A DNA stretch of 64,000 nt from Belliella baltica DSM 15883 (GTDB lineage Bacteria > Bacteroidota > Bacteroidia > Cytophagales > Cyclobacteriaceae), in the NCBI RefSeq assembly GCF_000265405.1, contig NC_018010.1, positions 310,001 through 374,000 of the forward strand. Direction: 5' to 3'. Every line of letters begins with the position of its first letter. The first letter of the stretch is position 1. A model generated the notes under the pieces. The model worked only from the letters and a program-made list of their open reading frames with translations, was not told where the DNA came from and ran no database searches. A program made the position numbers and the translations under genes. This document shows positions 53,625-62,652 of the stretch, one piece after another.

Positions 53625-55432
53625 TATTCTACAATTTCTTTGAGAAGATTTTCTGTTTCTTGCTCTAAAGTCATAATATCCGCAGCAATATCGCTTAAGG
53701 CCCTTAGAGGTTCATATTGATAAAAATACTTTGTGAATGGGATCTCAAAACCAACTTTCATTTTGGTTTTATCATACCAAGCGCCTGGAGCAAAGGGCAA
53801 AACTTCTCTTTTGAAATAATCAGCTATGCTTTCTTTCATTGGCACATTCTCTGTATCTTTTAAAGTGCTATCGCTTTTAGGTTTTCCTTTGGTGTCTTTG
53901 ATGATATTGCCTTTTTCATCTCTTTCAGGTTGATGCACCGTGATTTGATAAAAGCCAAAATCCTCATTGTCGAAAATCTTGCTGTATTCGTTCTCCTCAA
54001 AAGCAAAACACATTTCCTGTATGATTTGGATGTGGTTAGCAGTTAATTCCACTCGTTTACTACCCAAACTTTTTCGCATTTTTTGATAAAAGCCCTCTGA
54101 AGAAGCATTAATCAACTGCACTTTACCTTTTCTGCGTTCTTCTTTGACATTGGTCAATAGCCAGATATAGGTAGTGATTCCTGTGTTGTAAAACATATCA
54201 TTGGGCAACTGAATGATGCATTCCAACAAATCATTTTCCAATATGTATTGACGAATACCGCTTTCGCTGCTGCCTGCATCTCCGGTAAACAAAGCCGAAC
54301 CATTGTGAATGGAAGCAATACGACTACCACCGTCTTTAGGGTCTTTCATTTTAGAAAGCATATGGAGCATAAACATCAACTGTCCGTCATTGCTTCGGGA
54401 AGTCAAACAGGTTTCTTCCAATTCACCTTTAAAGTTTTTAATCTTTAGGTTGAAACGTCTGTCTTTAATCTCTACTTTTTTGCCTGTGCCTACATTCAAA
54501 TTTTCTTGGTCTTGCTTCCAAGTAGTGCCGTAAGGCGGATTGGTAAGCATAAAGTTGAATTTCAAATCAGGGTCAAAACCGTATTCGCTCAACGTAGAAC
54601 CAAACTTGATTTTGTCGGGGTCTTCATTTTTCAGCAACATATCCGATTTACAAGTGGCGTACATTTCTCCTGTGTTTTCTTGCCCGTACAAATGGAAAGT
54701 AGCCGTTGATTTGATTTCTCCTTCGGGGTTGGTAGCAAAAAGTTTGGATTGGGTAAGCATAGCACCCGAACCCGCACAAGGGTCATACACCAAGAATGTG
54801 CCTTTTTGGATTTTGTCTTTTACAGGCAAATAGACCAAATGTGTCATTAACTCAATAATTTCTCTTGGTGTAAAATGTCGCCCTGCGGCTGCATTGGTTT
54901 TTTCATTGAATCTGCGAATCAAGTCCTCAAACATATAGCCCATTGCCATTGGCGATATTTTGTCGGGGCTGAGTTCAACTTTAGGGTTACAAAATTTTTC
55001 AATTAATGAAAAAGTGATACCTGTTTCCTCAAAAGTATTTAGCTGGTTGCGGAATTTAAACTTAGAAATAATATCCTGTACATTTTCTGAAAAGCCATTG
55101 AGGTAATCCAAAAAGTTGGCATCAATATTTTTGGGGTCATCCAAGAGCTTTTTCATTGTGTATGGCGAAGTGTTGTAAAACGCCAAACCACTGCCATGCA
55201 ATTCGCTGGTCAATAGTCCAGAAACATTGTCAATCTTGCTTTTAAACTCGTTGTGCGTTTGCAGCACCTTGTCTTTGGTCGGTTCCAATGCCAAGTCCAA
55301 ACGCCTTAAAACGGTCATTGGCAGGATAACATCTTGATACTGATTTTCAAGAAATTTATTTATTAATACATCATCCGCAACTGTCCAAATGAAGTTGATG
55401 ATAGATTGTAAGTTTTGTGTGTTTATACTCAT
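53624..55432 (-). CDS. hsdM: type I restriction-modification methyltransferase subunit M
   Basis: 602-residue N6-adenine methyltransferase. The N-terminal HsdM helical domain (INFIWTVADDVLINKFLEN) precedes motif I VYDPCAGSGAMLTQ and motif IV MLTNPPYGTTW. It modifies host DNA and forms the M2S core with HsdS. It is the first gene of the operon; the stop overlaps the next start by one base. No exact TAnnTTTG box is visible in the 89 bases upstream. Confidence 0.96.
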   Translation of the reverse strand: MSINTQNLQSIINFIWTVADDVLINKFLENQYQDVILPMTVLRRLDLALEPTKDKVLQTHNEFKSKIDNVSGLLTSELHGSGLAFYNTSPYTMKKLLDDPKNIDANFLDYLNGFSENVQDIISKFKFRNQLNTFEETGITFSLIEKFCNPKVELSPDKISPMAMGYMFEDLIRRFNEKTNAAAGRHFTPREIIELMTHLVYLPVKDKIQKGTFLVYDPCAGSGAMLTQSKLFATNPEGEIKSTATFHLYGQENTGEMYATCKSDMLLKNEDPDKIKFGSTLSEYGFDPDLKFNFMLTNPPYGTTWKQDQENLNVGTGKKVEIKDRRFNLKIKNFKGELEETCLTSRSNDGQLMFMLHMLSKMKDPKDGGSRIASIHNGSALFTGDAGSSESGIRQYILENDLLECIIQLPNDMFYNTGITTYIWLLTNVKEERRKGKVQLINASSEGFYQKMRKSLGSKRVELTANHIQIIQEMCFAFEENEYSKIFDNEDFGFYQITVHQPERDEKGNIIKDTKGKPKSDSTLKDTENVPMKESIADYFKREVLPFAPGAWYDKTKMKVGFEIPFTKYFYQYEPLRALSDIAADIMTLEQETENLLKEIVE

Positions 55433-55521
55433 ATTGATTATTGCTTCTTTTTAAATGTAATTTCAATAGAAATGAATCTCTATGTAAATATGTATTTTAT
55501 GTATTGTCAATTATTTATTTT

Positions 55522-55953
55522 TTATTGAAAAATCCCTGAAAAGTCTTCCATAAAACTGCTCTTCTTCATCAGTTTTATAAAATCTTCATATTTTTCTGCC
55601 TTTACAATGCTTCTTTTAAGTCGGTTGTAATAGAAGCTTCTTTTAAGATTAAACCAAAAATAGGATTGCATAGTATTGAGTCTTCCTGAAATCACTAAGG
55701 GTAAAAAGATCAGTGCAGCTATGATTAGAGTTACTGTCTTAAAAGTTTCATGCGAAACAGAAAATCCTATTATACCAAACAAAAGACAAACAATGGATAA
55801 TATAAATTCAATTCCATACTTTGATATAAAATCATTTTCAGGTCCTAACTCAAGTCTTGGGCTATTAAAAATATTCTTTTTTAATTCTATAAAACCTTCC
55901 TTATTTGGATAAGGAGGTTCATAGAAGTTAAACTTATTATATTTAATTTCCAT
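55522..55953 (-). CDS. small two-helix membrane protein of unknown function
   Basis: 143 residues. Hydrophobic helices lie at about residues 48-66 (EFILSIVCLLFGIIGFSV) and 72-89, flanked by a polar N-terminus and a basic, lysine-rich C-terminal tail. No family recognised. It lies 89 bases upstream of hsdM on the same strand but is not obviously part of the operon. Close to the IS66-type element. Codon use is AT-rich and coherent. Confidence 0.6.
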   Translation of the reverse strand: MEIKYNKFNFYEPPYPNKEGFIELKKNIFNSPRLELGPENDFISKYGIEFILSIVCLLFGIIGFSVSHETFKTVTLIIAALIFLPLVISGRLNTMQSYFWFNLKRSFYYNRLKRSIVKAEKYEDFIKLMKKSSFMEDFSGIFQ

Positions 55954-56018
55954 AGTTGATGTGATTCAAAAGTTACAATCCAAATTAAATGTTTTCACAT
56001 ACTTCCTTTTACCAAAAT

Positions 56019-57601
56019 GTAACTACTCAGGTTGTAAATTAGCTATATGATTTAGATTTTCTAAGATATTTCCCGAACGTTTGATCAGGGTATCCACGAC
56101 GGATCTTATAACACTGAAGTTTTCAGCTCCATTGTTGGATTTGAACTGTCCTGATATTTTTTGTTTCACCTTGATGTTGCGTATGGCTCTTTCAGAGGCA
56201 TTGTTATCCGGTGGTACTTTTTGGTGATAGAGAAAAGTAAAAAGTGACTTTCTGTATTTCAGGAGTCTTTTTTGTAGGGATACTGCTTCTTTATGTTTTG
56301 ACTCTACAGGTTGGGCGAGTAGGTTATCCATCTTCTCTTCAATGGAAGCAATACTCCTGCTATTCTCTGGATCTGGTAGTTTTTTGAGTTTTCTCTTCAG
56401 TGAGATAGCTTCCCTGAACAGGGCCCTAAGGCTGTCAGCCCATTTAGATTTATAGCGTTCAACAATGTAGTTGAGCTCCCTAAGCAGATGTGCACAACAG
56501 AGCTGGTGCAGGTTTTCCGAATAGTTGAAGTATGCCCTCCATGCATCGTGGCACAATACTGCCTTTCCGAACCCATCGGGAAAATGTGTATTCATCGCCT
56601 TAAGTCCACGTGATTCAGATATAGCTAACAGGGTGAGTTCCTCGGTCTGATAAGTCCAGACCCACTGTTTGTTTCCATCCACTTTAGCCCCAGTCTCGTC
56701 AGCTCCTATCACAGGACTTTTAGAGACTGCCGTCTTTATCTTTGCATATATTGGTGCAGACTTGCGGGCAAACCTACCGATAATGTTATCGATACTCCCC
56801 TCGCTGAGATTAATACCGAAGCAGTCCCTGAGAAGTTCTTTCATCCTTCTATAGGGAACATACTGTCTGGCATGCAGATAACCGACAATGGTTTCAACAC
56901 CGCTCCCGTACTGTATGGGGGCATTGATATTGTCAGGGAATGACCCACTGATCTTTTCTCCACAGGAACAGTTTTTGGAAAAGATTCTATGCTCGGTACA
57001 TACCACTTTAATCACAGGAAGATCCAGGACCTGTCTTTTGGAGGACAGTTCTGCTGGAACCGCCGACAGATCACCACCACAGCAGGTACAGAATAAAGGG
57101 ATGTGGTTTTCTATTATGTCCGGGGAGGATGTCATTTCAAGGGTATGGCCTTTGTGTCCAGGCTGACCGCCGGTTTTGCGCCCTGTATCCTGACGGAGAC
57201 TCTGATTTTTTTTGGGGCGGTTCTCGTCTTTTGAAGGGGGAACCGAGCTGTTGCGGCTGTTTTTGGGATTACGGTAACGGGCAAGCTCATTTTCCAAATC
57301 GGATACCCTAGATTTTAAAGACTTGACCTGCTCCATAAGCTGGAGGTTCATCTTGATCAGTTCCTGAATAAGCGTATCCCTGTGGTCCAATATACTATAG
57401 AAATGTTTCCTGAATATCAGCACATAATCCCATGAATACCAATAATCCACGCTGTTTTTCCCCACAAAAAAATGTGGATAAACCAACTTTAAAGCTGATT
57501 TTCGTACATTCACATACAAATACGCATCAATACACCACAGAGGGCAACAAGACTCCAAATACTTGAATATCGGTCAGTAAATAATGTACCTGAGTAGTTA
57601 C
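56019..57601 (-). mobile_element. IS66-family element, single-transposase type, with 8-bp target duplication
   Basis: 1583 bp. The ends are perfect 14-bp inverted repeats GTAACTACTCAGGT (56019-56032) and ACCTGAGTAGTTAC (57588-57601). The 8-bp ACCAAAAT occurs directly outside both ends (56011-56018 and 57602-57609), the target duplication length known for IS66. Only one transposase gene is present; tnpA and tnpB accessory genes are absent, as in the ISBst12-like subgroup. It inserted into noncoding DNA, so no gene is cut. Confidence 0.93.
56023..57351 (-). CDS. IS66 family transposase
   Basis: About 442 residues from the ATG at 57351. An N-terminal coiled coil (LMEQVKSLKSRVSDLENEL) is followed by SRNSSVPPSKDENRPKK, a zinc-binding region with CTCCGG and CSCGEK, and the DDE catalytic core: VIGADETGAKVDG, VLCHDAWRAYFNY and NNASERAIRNIKV. 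The frame is open up to 57558 (TTG) with no other Met; the extra part is not transposase-like. The gene ends four bases inside the left inverted repeat. It appears intact. Confidence 0.93.
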   Translation of the reverse strand: MNLQLMEQVKSLKSRVSDLENELARYRNPKNSRNSSVPPSKDENRPKKNQSLRQDTGRKTGGQPGHKGHTLEMTSSPDIIENHIPLFCTCCGGDLSAVPAELSSKRQVLDLPVIKVVCTEHRIFSKNCSCGEKISGSFPDNINAPIQYGSGVETIVGYLHARQYVPYRRMKELLRDCFGINLSEGSIDNIIGRFARKSAPIYAKIKTAVSKSPVIGADETGAKVDGNKQWVWTYQTEELTLLAISESRGLKAMNTHFPDGFGKAVLCHDAWRAYFNYSENLHQLCCAHLLRELNYIVERYKSKWADSLRALFREAISLKRKLKKLPDPENSRSIASIEEKMDNLLAQPVESKHKEAVSLQKRLLKYRKSLFTFLYHQKVPPDNNASERAIRNIKVKQKISGQFKSNNGAENFSVIRSVVDTLIKRSGNILENLNHIANLQPE

Positions 57602-57910
57602 ACCAAAATTAATTTAATAATATTAAGGAAAAACTATTTTGCATTATAGTTTCAATGTTTTTTACTCTTAATAATTAATCCCATTGAAAAACTACAATCA
57701 ATGTTTTGTTATTGGTTACGACTTTATTGTTTGGCTTATGACAGAATTCTTTATATTCAGAATATCAATCAAAATCCACTTCTTCTTCCTCAATCCCATT
57801 AAGATTCAGTAAGCTATTGATCGTTTCATCCATACTTTTACATAATCACCTTCCAAATCCCTTAAGTCTAAATTCGTTCAATTCGTGAAATTAGTGGCCA
57901 TGTCATTATA
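57602..57910. other. 309-base spacer between IS66-type and IS3-type elements
   Basis: AT-rich and without a credible gene. It begins with the right copy of the IS66-type target duplication. A 22-codon frame on the minus strand (MDETINSLLNLNGIEEEEV) at about 57764-57832 could be the remnant of a small protein. I see no hairpin or promoter worth naming. Confidence 0.4.
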
Positions 57911-57978
57911 ACACTCCCCATTTGTTGGACCAAAAGTATCAGTTGCTAAGTTAATTTATTTATTTGTTAATACTTCTT

Positions 57979-58024
57979 TAGTTGTCCTATTTCCCAAGGG
58001 TACCCTTGGGAAATAGGACAACTA
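57979..58024. repeat. 46-bp perfect palindrome inside IS3 element A
   Basis: Centred on GGGTACCC, arms TAGTTGTCCTATTTCCC plus AAGGGT are perfect complements (23 bp each). It lies 10 bases beyond the orfB stop on the minus strand and can form an exceptionally stable hairpin. No T tract follows, so it is not a classical terminator; it could block read-through transcription or mark a recombination junction. Confidence 0.85.
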
Positions 58025-58033
58025 ACTTTTACT

Positions 58034-58870
58034 TTATGCTGCTTTTCGGGTTGGCCCATAATATCTTTCCCCAGGCTTCTCCCTAGTGGTATGATGAACC
58101 TTTTGGTTGTAATATTCAATATACCATTTGACACCTTTGAGCAGGTCATAACCGTCCTCGCTTGGGTTCAGATAGATGTAATCATACTTGATCGACTTCC
58201 AGAACCTTTCAATATATACATTGTCCAAAGCCCTTCCCTTTCCGTCCATTGATACTTTGATATCCAGCCCTTCAAGGTAATTGATCCATAAGGCTGATGT
58301 GTACTGGCTTCCCTGATCGGAATTGACTATCTCTGGCTTACCATTTTCTCTGATGGCCTCTTCGATTACCTGCTTACACCATTTGGCGTCCTGACTGTTG
58401 GATATACCCCATGACAGTATCCTTCTGCTGTAAACATCCATGACTGCGGTCAGGAACATAAACCCCTTCTGCATCGGAATGTAGGTGATATCGGTTACCC
58501 ACACTTGGTTGGGCCTTTCAATCTTTAAGTTCCTGAGAAGATAAGGCCTGATATATTCACGCAAACCGGATTTGGTAAGGTTCTTCCTCCTGTAAAGGGT
58601 TTCCCTGCCCATCAGCCTGAAAAGCCTCCTGATGCGCTTTGGGCCGACAACGAAGCCCAGTCCTGTCAACAGATAGACCATCGACACAACGCCTTCAGTA
58701 GGGTGATCGGTAAGATGCCTGTCCATGATTCCCATCAGTTTCAGATTGATCTCGTTTTCCCCTTTTGGTTTGTAATATAGACTGCTTCGGGGAACCTCCA
58801 ATACTTCACACTGTTTCCTTATAGAAAGCCCCTTATAATCGGAACAAACCAATGTCGCCCGGTCTTTCAT
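58034..58870 (-). CDS. IS3 family transposase OrfB (element A)
   Basis: 278 residues with the rve integrase core. DDE residues: VWVTDITYIPM, IVNSDQGSQYTSALWI and VYIERFWKSIKYD. The N-terminal HTH_21 part has GLSIRKQCEVLEVPRSSLYY. The start overlaps orfA in the ATGA arrangement, in the -1 frame. The frame is open upstream to an A8 run in orfA, so an OrfAB fusion by -1 frameshifting is expected. Confidence 0.93.
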   Translation of the reverse strand: MKDRATLVCSDYKGLSIRKQCEVLEVPRSSLYYKPKGENEINLKLMGIMDRHLTDHPTEGVVSMVYLLTGLGFVVGPKRIRRLFRLMGRETLYRRKNLTKSGLREYIRPYLLRNLKIERPNQVWVTDITYIPMQKGFMFLTAVMDVYSRRILSWGISNSQDAKWCKQVIEEAIRENGKPEIVNSDQGSQYTSALWINYLEGLDIKVSMDGKGRALDNVYIERFWKSIKYDYIYLNPSEDGYDLLKGVKWYIEYYNQKVHHTTREKPGERYYGPTRKAA

Positions 58871-59160
58871 ATCCCCAGTTTCTTGCAGCTTTTTTTTAAA
58901 AAGTCATTCTCTACTTTTAGCTCTCCGATCTGGGCATAGAGCTGCTCAAGGGCAGGGCCTTCTTCCTTTTTCTTTGAATGATCCTTTTCAAATACAGCTG
59001 ACATATTATCCAAAAACTCACCCTTCCACTTGGAGATAATCACAGGGCTAACATCGAACTTCTTGGACAATTCAGCCAATGTAAACTGATTCTTGATTGC
59101 TTCAAGGGCCACTTTTGCCTTGAACTCAGGAGAAAACTTTCGTCTTGTTTGCTTGTTCAT
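58867..59160 (-). CDS. IS3 family transposase OrfA (element A)
   Basis: 97 residues with an HTH_Tnp_1 domain (RRKFSPEFKAKVALEAIK, AELSKKFDVSPVIISKWK) and a leucine-rich C-terminus for dimerisation. Eight consecutive A near codon 88 (plus-strand T8 at 58890-58897) followed by G form a slippery sequence that would shift ribosomes into the orfB frame. It starts at ATG 59160, 57 bases inside the element. Confidence 0.92.
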   Translation of the reverse strand: MNKQTRRKFSPEFKAKVALEAIKNQFTLAELSKKFDVSPVIISKWKGEFLDNMSAVFEKDHSKKKEEGPALEQLYAQIGELKVENDFLKKSCKKLGI

Positions 59161-59265
59161 AAGGTTAAATTTAAACGGTTTTTTTTAACTTAACCTCTGG
59201 TCTCAATTTTGGGGAGTATTATACATTCCCTGAAATAGGTTGACCGTTTTTAACCCTTAAATTAG

Positions 59266-59664
59266 ATGTTAAAGACTGGAAAAAGGATTAATTCCCAAAG
59301 GAGATTTTCTGAAGAGTTTAAACGTAAATTGGTTGATGATTATGAGAAAGGGATAATGTCTGTTGCTCAGATGGAGCGTTTTTATAATATTAGAAATGGT
59401 CTTATCTACAATTGGATTTATAAGTATTCGACGTATAATGAAAAAAATGTTAGGATAGTTGAGATGAAAGATAGTCAGACAAACAAGCTAAAGGAACTGG
59501 AAGAAAAGGTCAAGGAATTGGAACGCGCAGTAGGTCAGAAGCAGATAATGATTGATTACTTAGAGAAGATGATTGATCTGGCCAAGGAGAACTATTCGAT
59601 TGATATTAAAAAAAACTCCAACACCCCACACTCTGGTGGTTCCAAGACAACCGACAAGCTATGA
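59266..59664 (+). CDS. IS3 family transposase OrfA (element B)
   Basis: 132 residues: an N-terminal helix-turn-helix (RRFSEEFKRKLVDDYEKG, SVAQMERFYNIRNGLIYNWI) and a coiled coil (KLKELEEKVKELERAVGQ). Eight A at 59608-59615 sit in the last third, and from there the -1 frame is open into orfB, so programmed frameshifting to make OrfAB is likely. It overlaps orfB by four bases. Confidence 0.9.
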   Translation: MLKTGKRINSQRRFSEEFKRKLVDDYEKGIMSVAQMERFYNIRNGLIYNWIYKYSTYNEKNVRIVEMKDSQTNKLKELEEKVKELERAVGQKQIMIDYLEKMIDLAKENYSIDIKKNSNTPHSGGSKTTDKL

Positions 59665-60608
59665 GTTATTCACTCAATTCACTTTACGAGGTCGTAGGCG
59701 TGAGCAAGCAAGCTGTTCATCAGGCTAAGAAAAGACAGGAAGCCTTTGATCTTGAGGTTTCCGAATTGGTAATCTTAGCAGATAAGCTCAAGGAAGAACA
59801 CCCTGATTGTGGGGTTGAAAAGATGTATTATACATTGCGCCCATCCTTTATGGGTAGGGATCAGTTCTGTGAGATTTTCATGGAATTAGGTTATGGAGTC
59901 AAACGTGTAAGTAATTATCATAGAACTACTTATAGCGGGGCTTATATTTATCCCAACCTGATAGAGGGGATGGGAATAAAAAGGCCATTTCAGGTAATCC
60001 AAAGCGATATAACCTATTTTCACTTAAACGGTGAGCATTATTATTTGGTGTTTATCATTGACGTTTATACCAGATTGGTAGTAGGATATGCAGTCAACGA
60101 AAATCTGAGGACAGAAGGAAATATAGCGGCTATGAAAATGGCTCTCAAGATAATGAATTACCAGTCTTGGGGCTTGATCCATCATTCAGACAGAGGATCC
60201 CAGTATAGTAGTAAGGAATATACCTGTTTACTAAAAGAAAACCATATTCACATCAGTATGGGAACAGTTGCATGGGAAAACCCTTATGCTGAACGAATCA
60301 ACGGAATTATTAAAAATGAATACCTCAAAAGATGGCAGATTAAGGACTTAAAAGACCTGAAGAAAAAAGTGGGAAAAGCAGTTGAACACTACAATACAAA
60401 AAGACTACACAGAGCTTTCAAAATGAAATTTACTCCTATGGGATTTTATCAAAAATTAGTACATTTATCTGCCCAAGAAAGACCGACGGTGATTGTTTAT
60501 ACCGAAGGAAAGAAAAACTTCGAAGGGGCGTCGAGCCCCTACGAAGTTTGCCCAAGAGAAGAACCTCTGGCTCATGATTGCCCGATGGAAATACTTAATG
60601 AATGTTGA
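59661..60608 (+). CDS. IS3 family transposase OrfB (element B)
   Basis: 315 residues with the integrase core: VIQSDITYFHLNGEHYYLV, IHHSDRGSQYSSKEYTCLL and NPYAERINGIIKNEYLKRW supply the DDE residues. The C-terminal tail beyond KLVHL is extended by about 45 residues (VIVYTEGKKNFEGAS and on) and looks non-conserved. It is not closely similar to element A's transposase, so the two insertions were separate events. Confidence 0.92.
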   Translation: MSYSLNSLYEVVGVSKQAVHQAKKRQEAFDLEVSELVILADKLKEEHPDCGVEKMYYTLRPSFMGRDQFCEIFMELGYGVKRVSNYHRTTYSGAYIYPNLIEGMGIKRPFQVIQSDITYFHLNGEHYYLVFIIDVYTRLVVGYAVNENLRTEGNIAAMKMALKIMNYQSWGLIHHSDRGSQYSSKEYTCLLKENHIHISMGTVAWENPYAERINGIIKNEYLKRWQIKDLKDLKKKVGKAVEHYNTKRLHRAFKMKFTPMGFYQKLVHLSAQERPTVIVYTEGKKNFEGASSPYEVCPREEPLAHDCPMEILNEC

Positions 60609-60636
60609 ACCAAACGGTCAACGCTATTTAGGGAAG

Positions 60637-60998
60637 TACATGCTTCTTGCCTCTTCTATCTCACGTCTCATATCTCACGTCTATTATCTATTCTTCCTAT
60701 CGGTATGCCAGCTTCAAAGCGGGCGAATAAAGATGTATGTTTATACTTCAAATGAGCCCAATGAAGAAGATGGTATGCCTGAGACTAGCCTGAAAATTTC
60801 GAACTTTGAAATTTTCAAATGCATGCAAATCAAGCTAGACCCATTAATAAGTTTGAACCTGCTTAAAAAGACAACTCTAAATAATTGGACTTCATTTGAT
60901 TATTCTCTAATTGGCGTTTTTCAGCACGCCCTAAATAGGGAAAAGAGGTTTTTAATCTCTTGTATCTTTACTCTTGCTTCTTGTCTCTTAAATTAGTC
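60637..60998. other. 362-base noncoding stretch after the IS cluster
   Basis: An open frame across 60493-60996 reads partly through orfB in another frame and is not credible. The word TCTCACGTCT recurs near 60658 and 60674. A hairpin GAAAATTTC-7-GAAATTTTC lies at 60792-60816. No promoter or RNA gene is apparent. Confidence 0.4.
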
Positions 60999-62630
60999 TC
61001 ATTTCCCATCCACAATCTCCAAAATCGGCTGCCCTGTGGCTCCATTTGGAAGACGGGTACCAAGCATAATAGATAAGGTCGGTGCGATATCGGTAACTGT
61101 CACATATCTTGAGCTACTGCCTGCTTTAACTCCCCATCCCATAAATACAATCGGCACATGGGTATCATAAGTATAACCTGTTCCGTGCGTGGTACCTTTA
61201 TATGAACTACTTAACCAAGCGGGCTCCAAAATCAATAATAAATCTCCTGAAGCTTTGTGATTGAAACCCATTTGAAGTAAAGATTTTTTCCCTTGGGTAT
61301 ACTCAAATTTCTTCATATCAGTAGCGGTATACACTTCTTTGATTCCTTCAAAACCAAGAAGGAAGTCAGCCAAGGATCTTTGGATTTCTTCTACGGCTAC
61401 TCCTTTTTCTTTGGCTAAAGTATGATTGATAAATACCTGCTCGTTTGAAAAATTCGAGATCCAATTTCCTTCACCAAATTTCTCCGAAGTAAACCCTCTC
61501 ATTTGTGTCAGGATAAATCTATTATTGAAATTACCAGCAGGAATATGCTCACTTTTCATATAATCCACAATATCGGCTACAGCGTGATCTGCTGTCAAGA
61601 AAACTAAATATTCATCCTTCCCATATTCTTTATCCAGGTAAGCAAAAAACTTCTCCAACTCCCTGTCTAGTCTAAGGTAATTATCTTCCACTTCTACAGA
61701 AGTTGGTCCAAACCTGTGTCCAATATAATCCGGAGAAGAAAAACTCACTGCTAGCAGATCTGTCTCCCCATTTTTTCCCAACTGCTCACCTTCCAAAGCC
61801 GCATAGGCCATATCCAAAGTAATGGAGTTTCCATAAGGAGTGGTAGAAATCAAGCCAAATCCTCCATTATCTTTCATCAATGATTTCAAATCATAAGGAA
61901 ATGCTGTATTGTCTTTTCCAATAAACGGCCCTTCGAATTCATTGTCATCAGCAATACTTTGTACATAAGTCTCAATTGGAAAAAGTGTCTCCCACTTGTC
62001 AGAAAGATACTTTTCTGCTAATTTTTTATTATTAAAGGCTTTCACCCATGCTGGCAATTCATTGTAATAGTAGGTCGATGTCATGAAATTACCAGTCTTA
62101 CTATCAAACCAATAAGCATCTCCCAAATGTCCGGCAGGCAAAGACGCTCCTCTATCTTTGATCGCAAGGGCAACTACTTTTGAACGCTTATTTGTAGAAA
62201 ATCTCAATTCATCAGAAATCGTCGTAGAAAGCATATTTCTTGGTGAAATCTGACCATTTCCCTCAGAACCTCCAACTGCTATCACTGTACTGTCTTCAGC
62301 ACAATAAATACTTCTTCCCAGACTTCTTACAAACCAATTGTTCGCAATCACACCATGTGTGGCAGGAGTAGCTCCAGTGTAAACAGATGCATGCCCAGGT
62401 CCTGTGTAGGTTGGAATGTAATTGTAATGGGCATTTTTCATCACAAAACCATCATTCATCAACCTTTTGAAACCACCTTCACTGAAGCGATCTTGGTATT
62501 TATAAAAATATTCTTGTCTCATCTGATCGACCACAATTCCAACAACAAGCTTGGGTTTTGATTTTTCCTGCGCAAAAGCAGAAAAACAAATGATCATTGC
62601 AAATAAGGAAAGTACAAATGTCTTTTTCAT
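60999..62630 (-). CDS. PafA-like alkaline phosphatase superfamily protein
   Basis: 543 residues, exported (signal peptide MKKTFVLSLFAMIICFSAFA). The superfamily fold begins VVGIVVDQMRQEY (metal-binding Asp). TGPGHASVYTGATPATHG carries the nucleophile Thr, IANNWF the equivalent of PafA Asn100, and ALAIKDRGASLPAGH the Lys and Arg equivalent to PafA Lys162 and Arg164; FLTADHAVADI holds later metal ligands. PafA enzymes are periplasmic, phosphate-insensitive monoesterases that release phosphate from organic sources. All key residues are present. Confidence 0.9.
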   Translation of the reverse strand: MKKTFVLSLFAMIICFSAFAQEKSKPKLVVGIVVDQMRQEYFYKYQDRFSEGGFKRLMNDGFVMKNAHYNYIPTYTGPGHASVYTGATPATHGVIANNWFVRSLGRSIYCAEDSTVIAVGGSEGNGQISPRNMLSTTISDELRFSTNKRSKVVALAIKDRGASLPAGHLGDAYWFDSKTGNFMTSTYYYNELPAWVKAFNNKKLAEKYLSDKWETLFPIETYVQSIADDNEFEGPFIGKDNTAFPYDLKSLMKDNGGFGLISTTPYGNSITLDMAYAALEGEQLGKNGETDLLAVSFSSPDYIGHRFGPTSVEVEDNYLRLDRELEKFFAYLDKEYGKDEYLVFLTADHAVADIVDYMKSEHIPAGNFNNRFILTQMRGFTSEKFGEGNWISNFSNEQVFINHTLAKEKGVAVEEIQRSLADFLLGFEGIKEVYTATDMKKFEYTQGKKSLLQMGFNHKASGDLLLILEPAWLSSSYKGTTHGTGYTYDTHVPIVFMGWGVKAGSSSRYVTVTDIAPTLSIMLGTRLPNGATGQPILEIVDGK

Positions 62631-62652
62631 TGTTTCTTTTTATTTATTGCTA

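Larger units (their letters stand above)
57911..59217 (-). mobile_element. IS3-family element A
   Basis: About 1307 bp with two overlapping genes. The ends share imperfect inverted repeats starting near ACTCCCCA and continuing to GACCA (about 16 of 24 positions). ATTATA flanks both ends (57905-57910 and 59218-59223), a likely target duplication, although the exact end bases are uncertain by two or three. A perfect 46-bp palindrome lies inside, downstream of orfB. Both genes look intact. Confidence 0.8.
59226..60636 (+). mobile_element. IS3-family element B
   Basis: About 1411 bp. Inverted repeats: left TTCCCTGAAATAGGTTGACC continuing GTTT, right end complementary to TTCCCTAAATAGCGTTGACC continuing GTTT, with a one-base offset. 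TACA flanks it at 59222-59225 and 60637-60640, a typical 4-bp IS3 duplication. It lies immediately beside element A, in opposite orientation, so their flanks overlap. Confidence 0.8.

Noticed and set aside
57351..57558. A longer N-terminus for the IS66 transposase from a TTG at 57558.
   Set aside because: The added residues are aromatic-rich and unlike IS66 N-termini; the coiled coil begins at the ATG at 57351.
60493..60996. A 167-residue open frame after the IS3 element.
   Set aside because: It begins inside orfB in another frame, crosses the IS end and shows no protein-like conservation.
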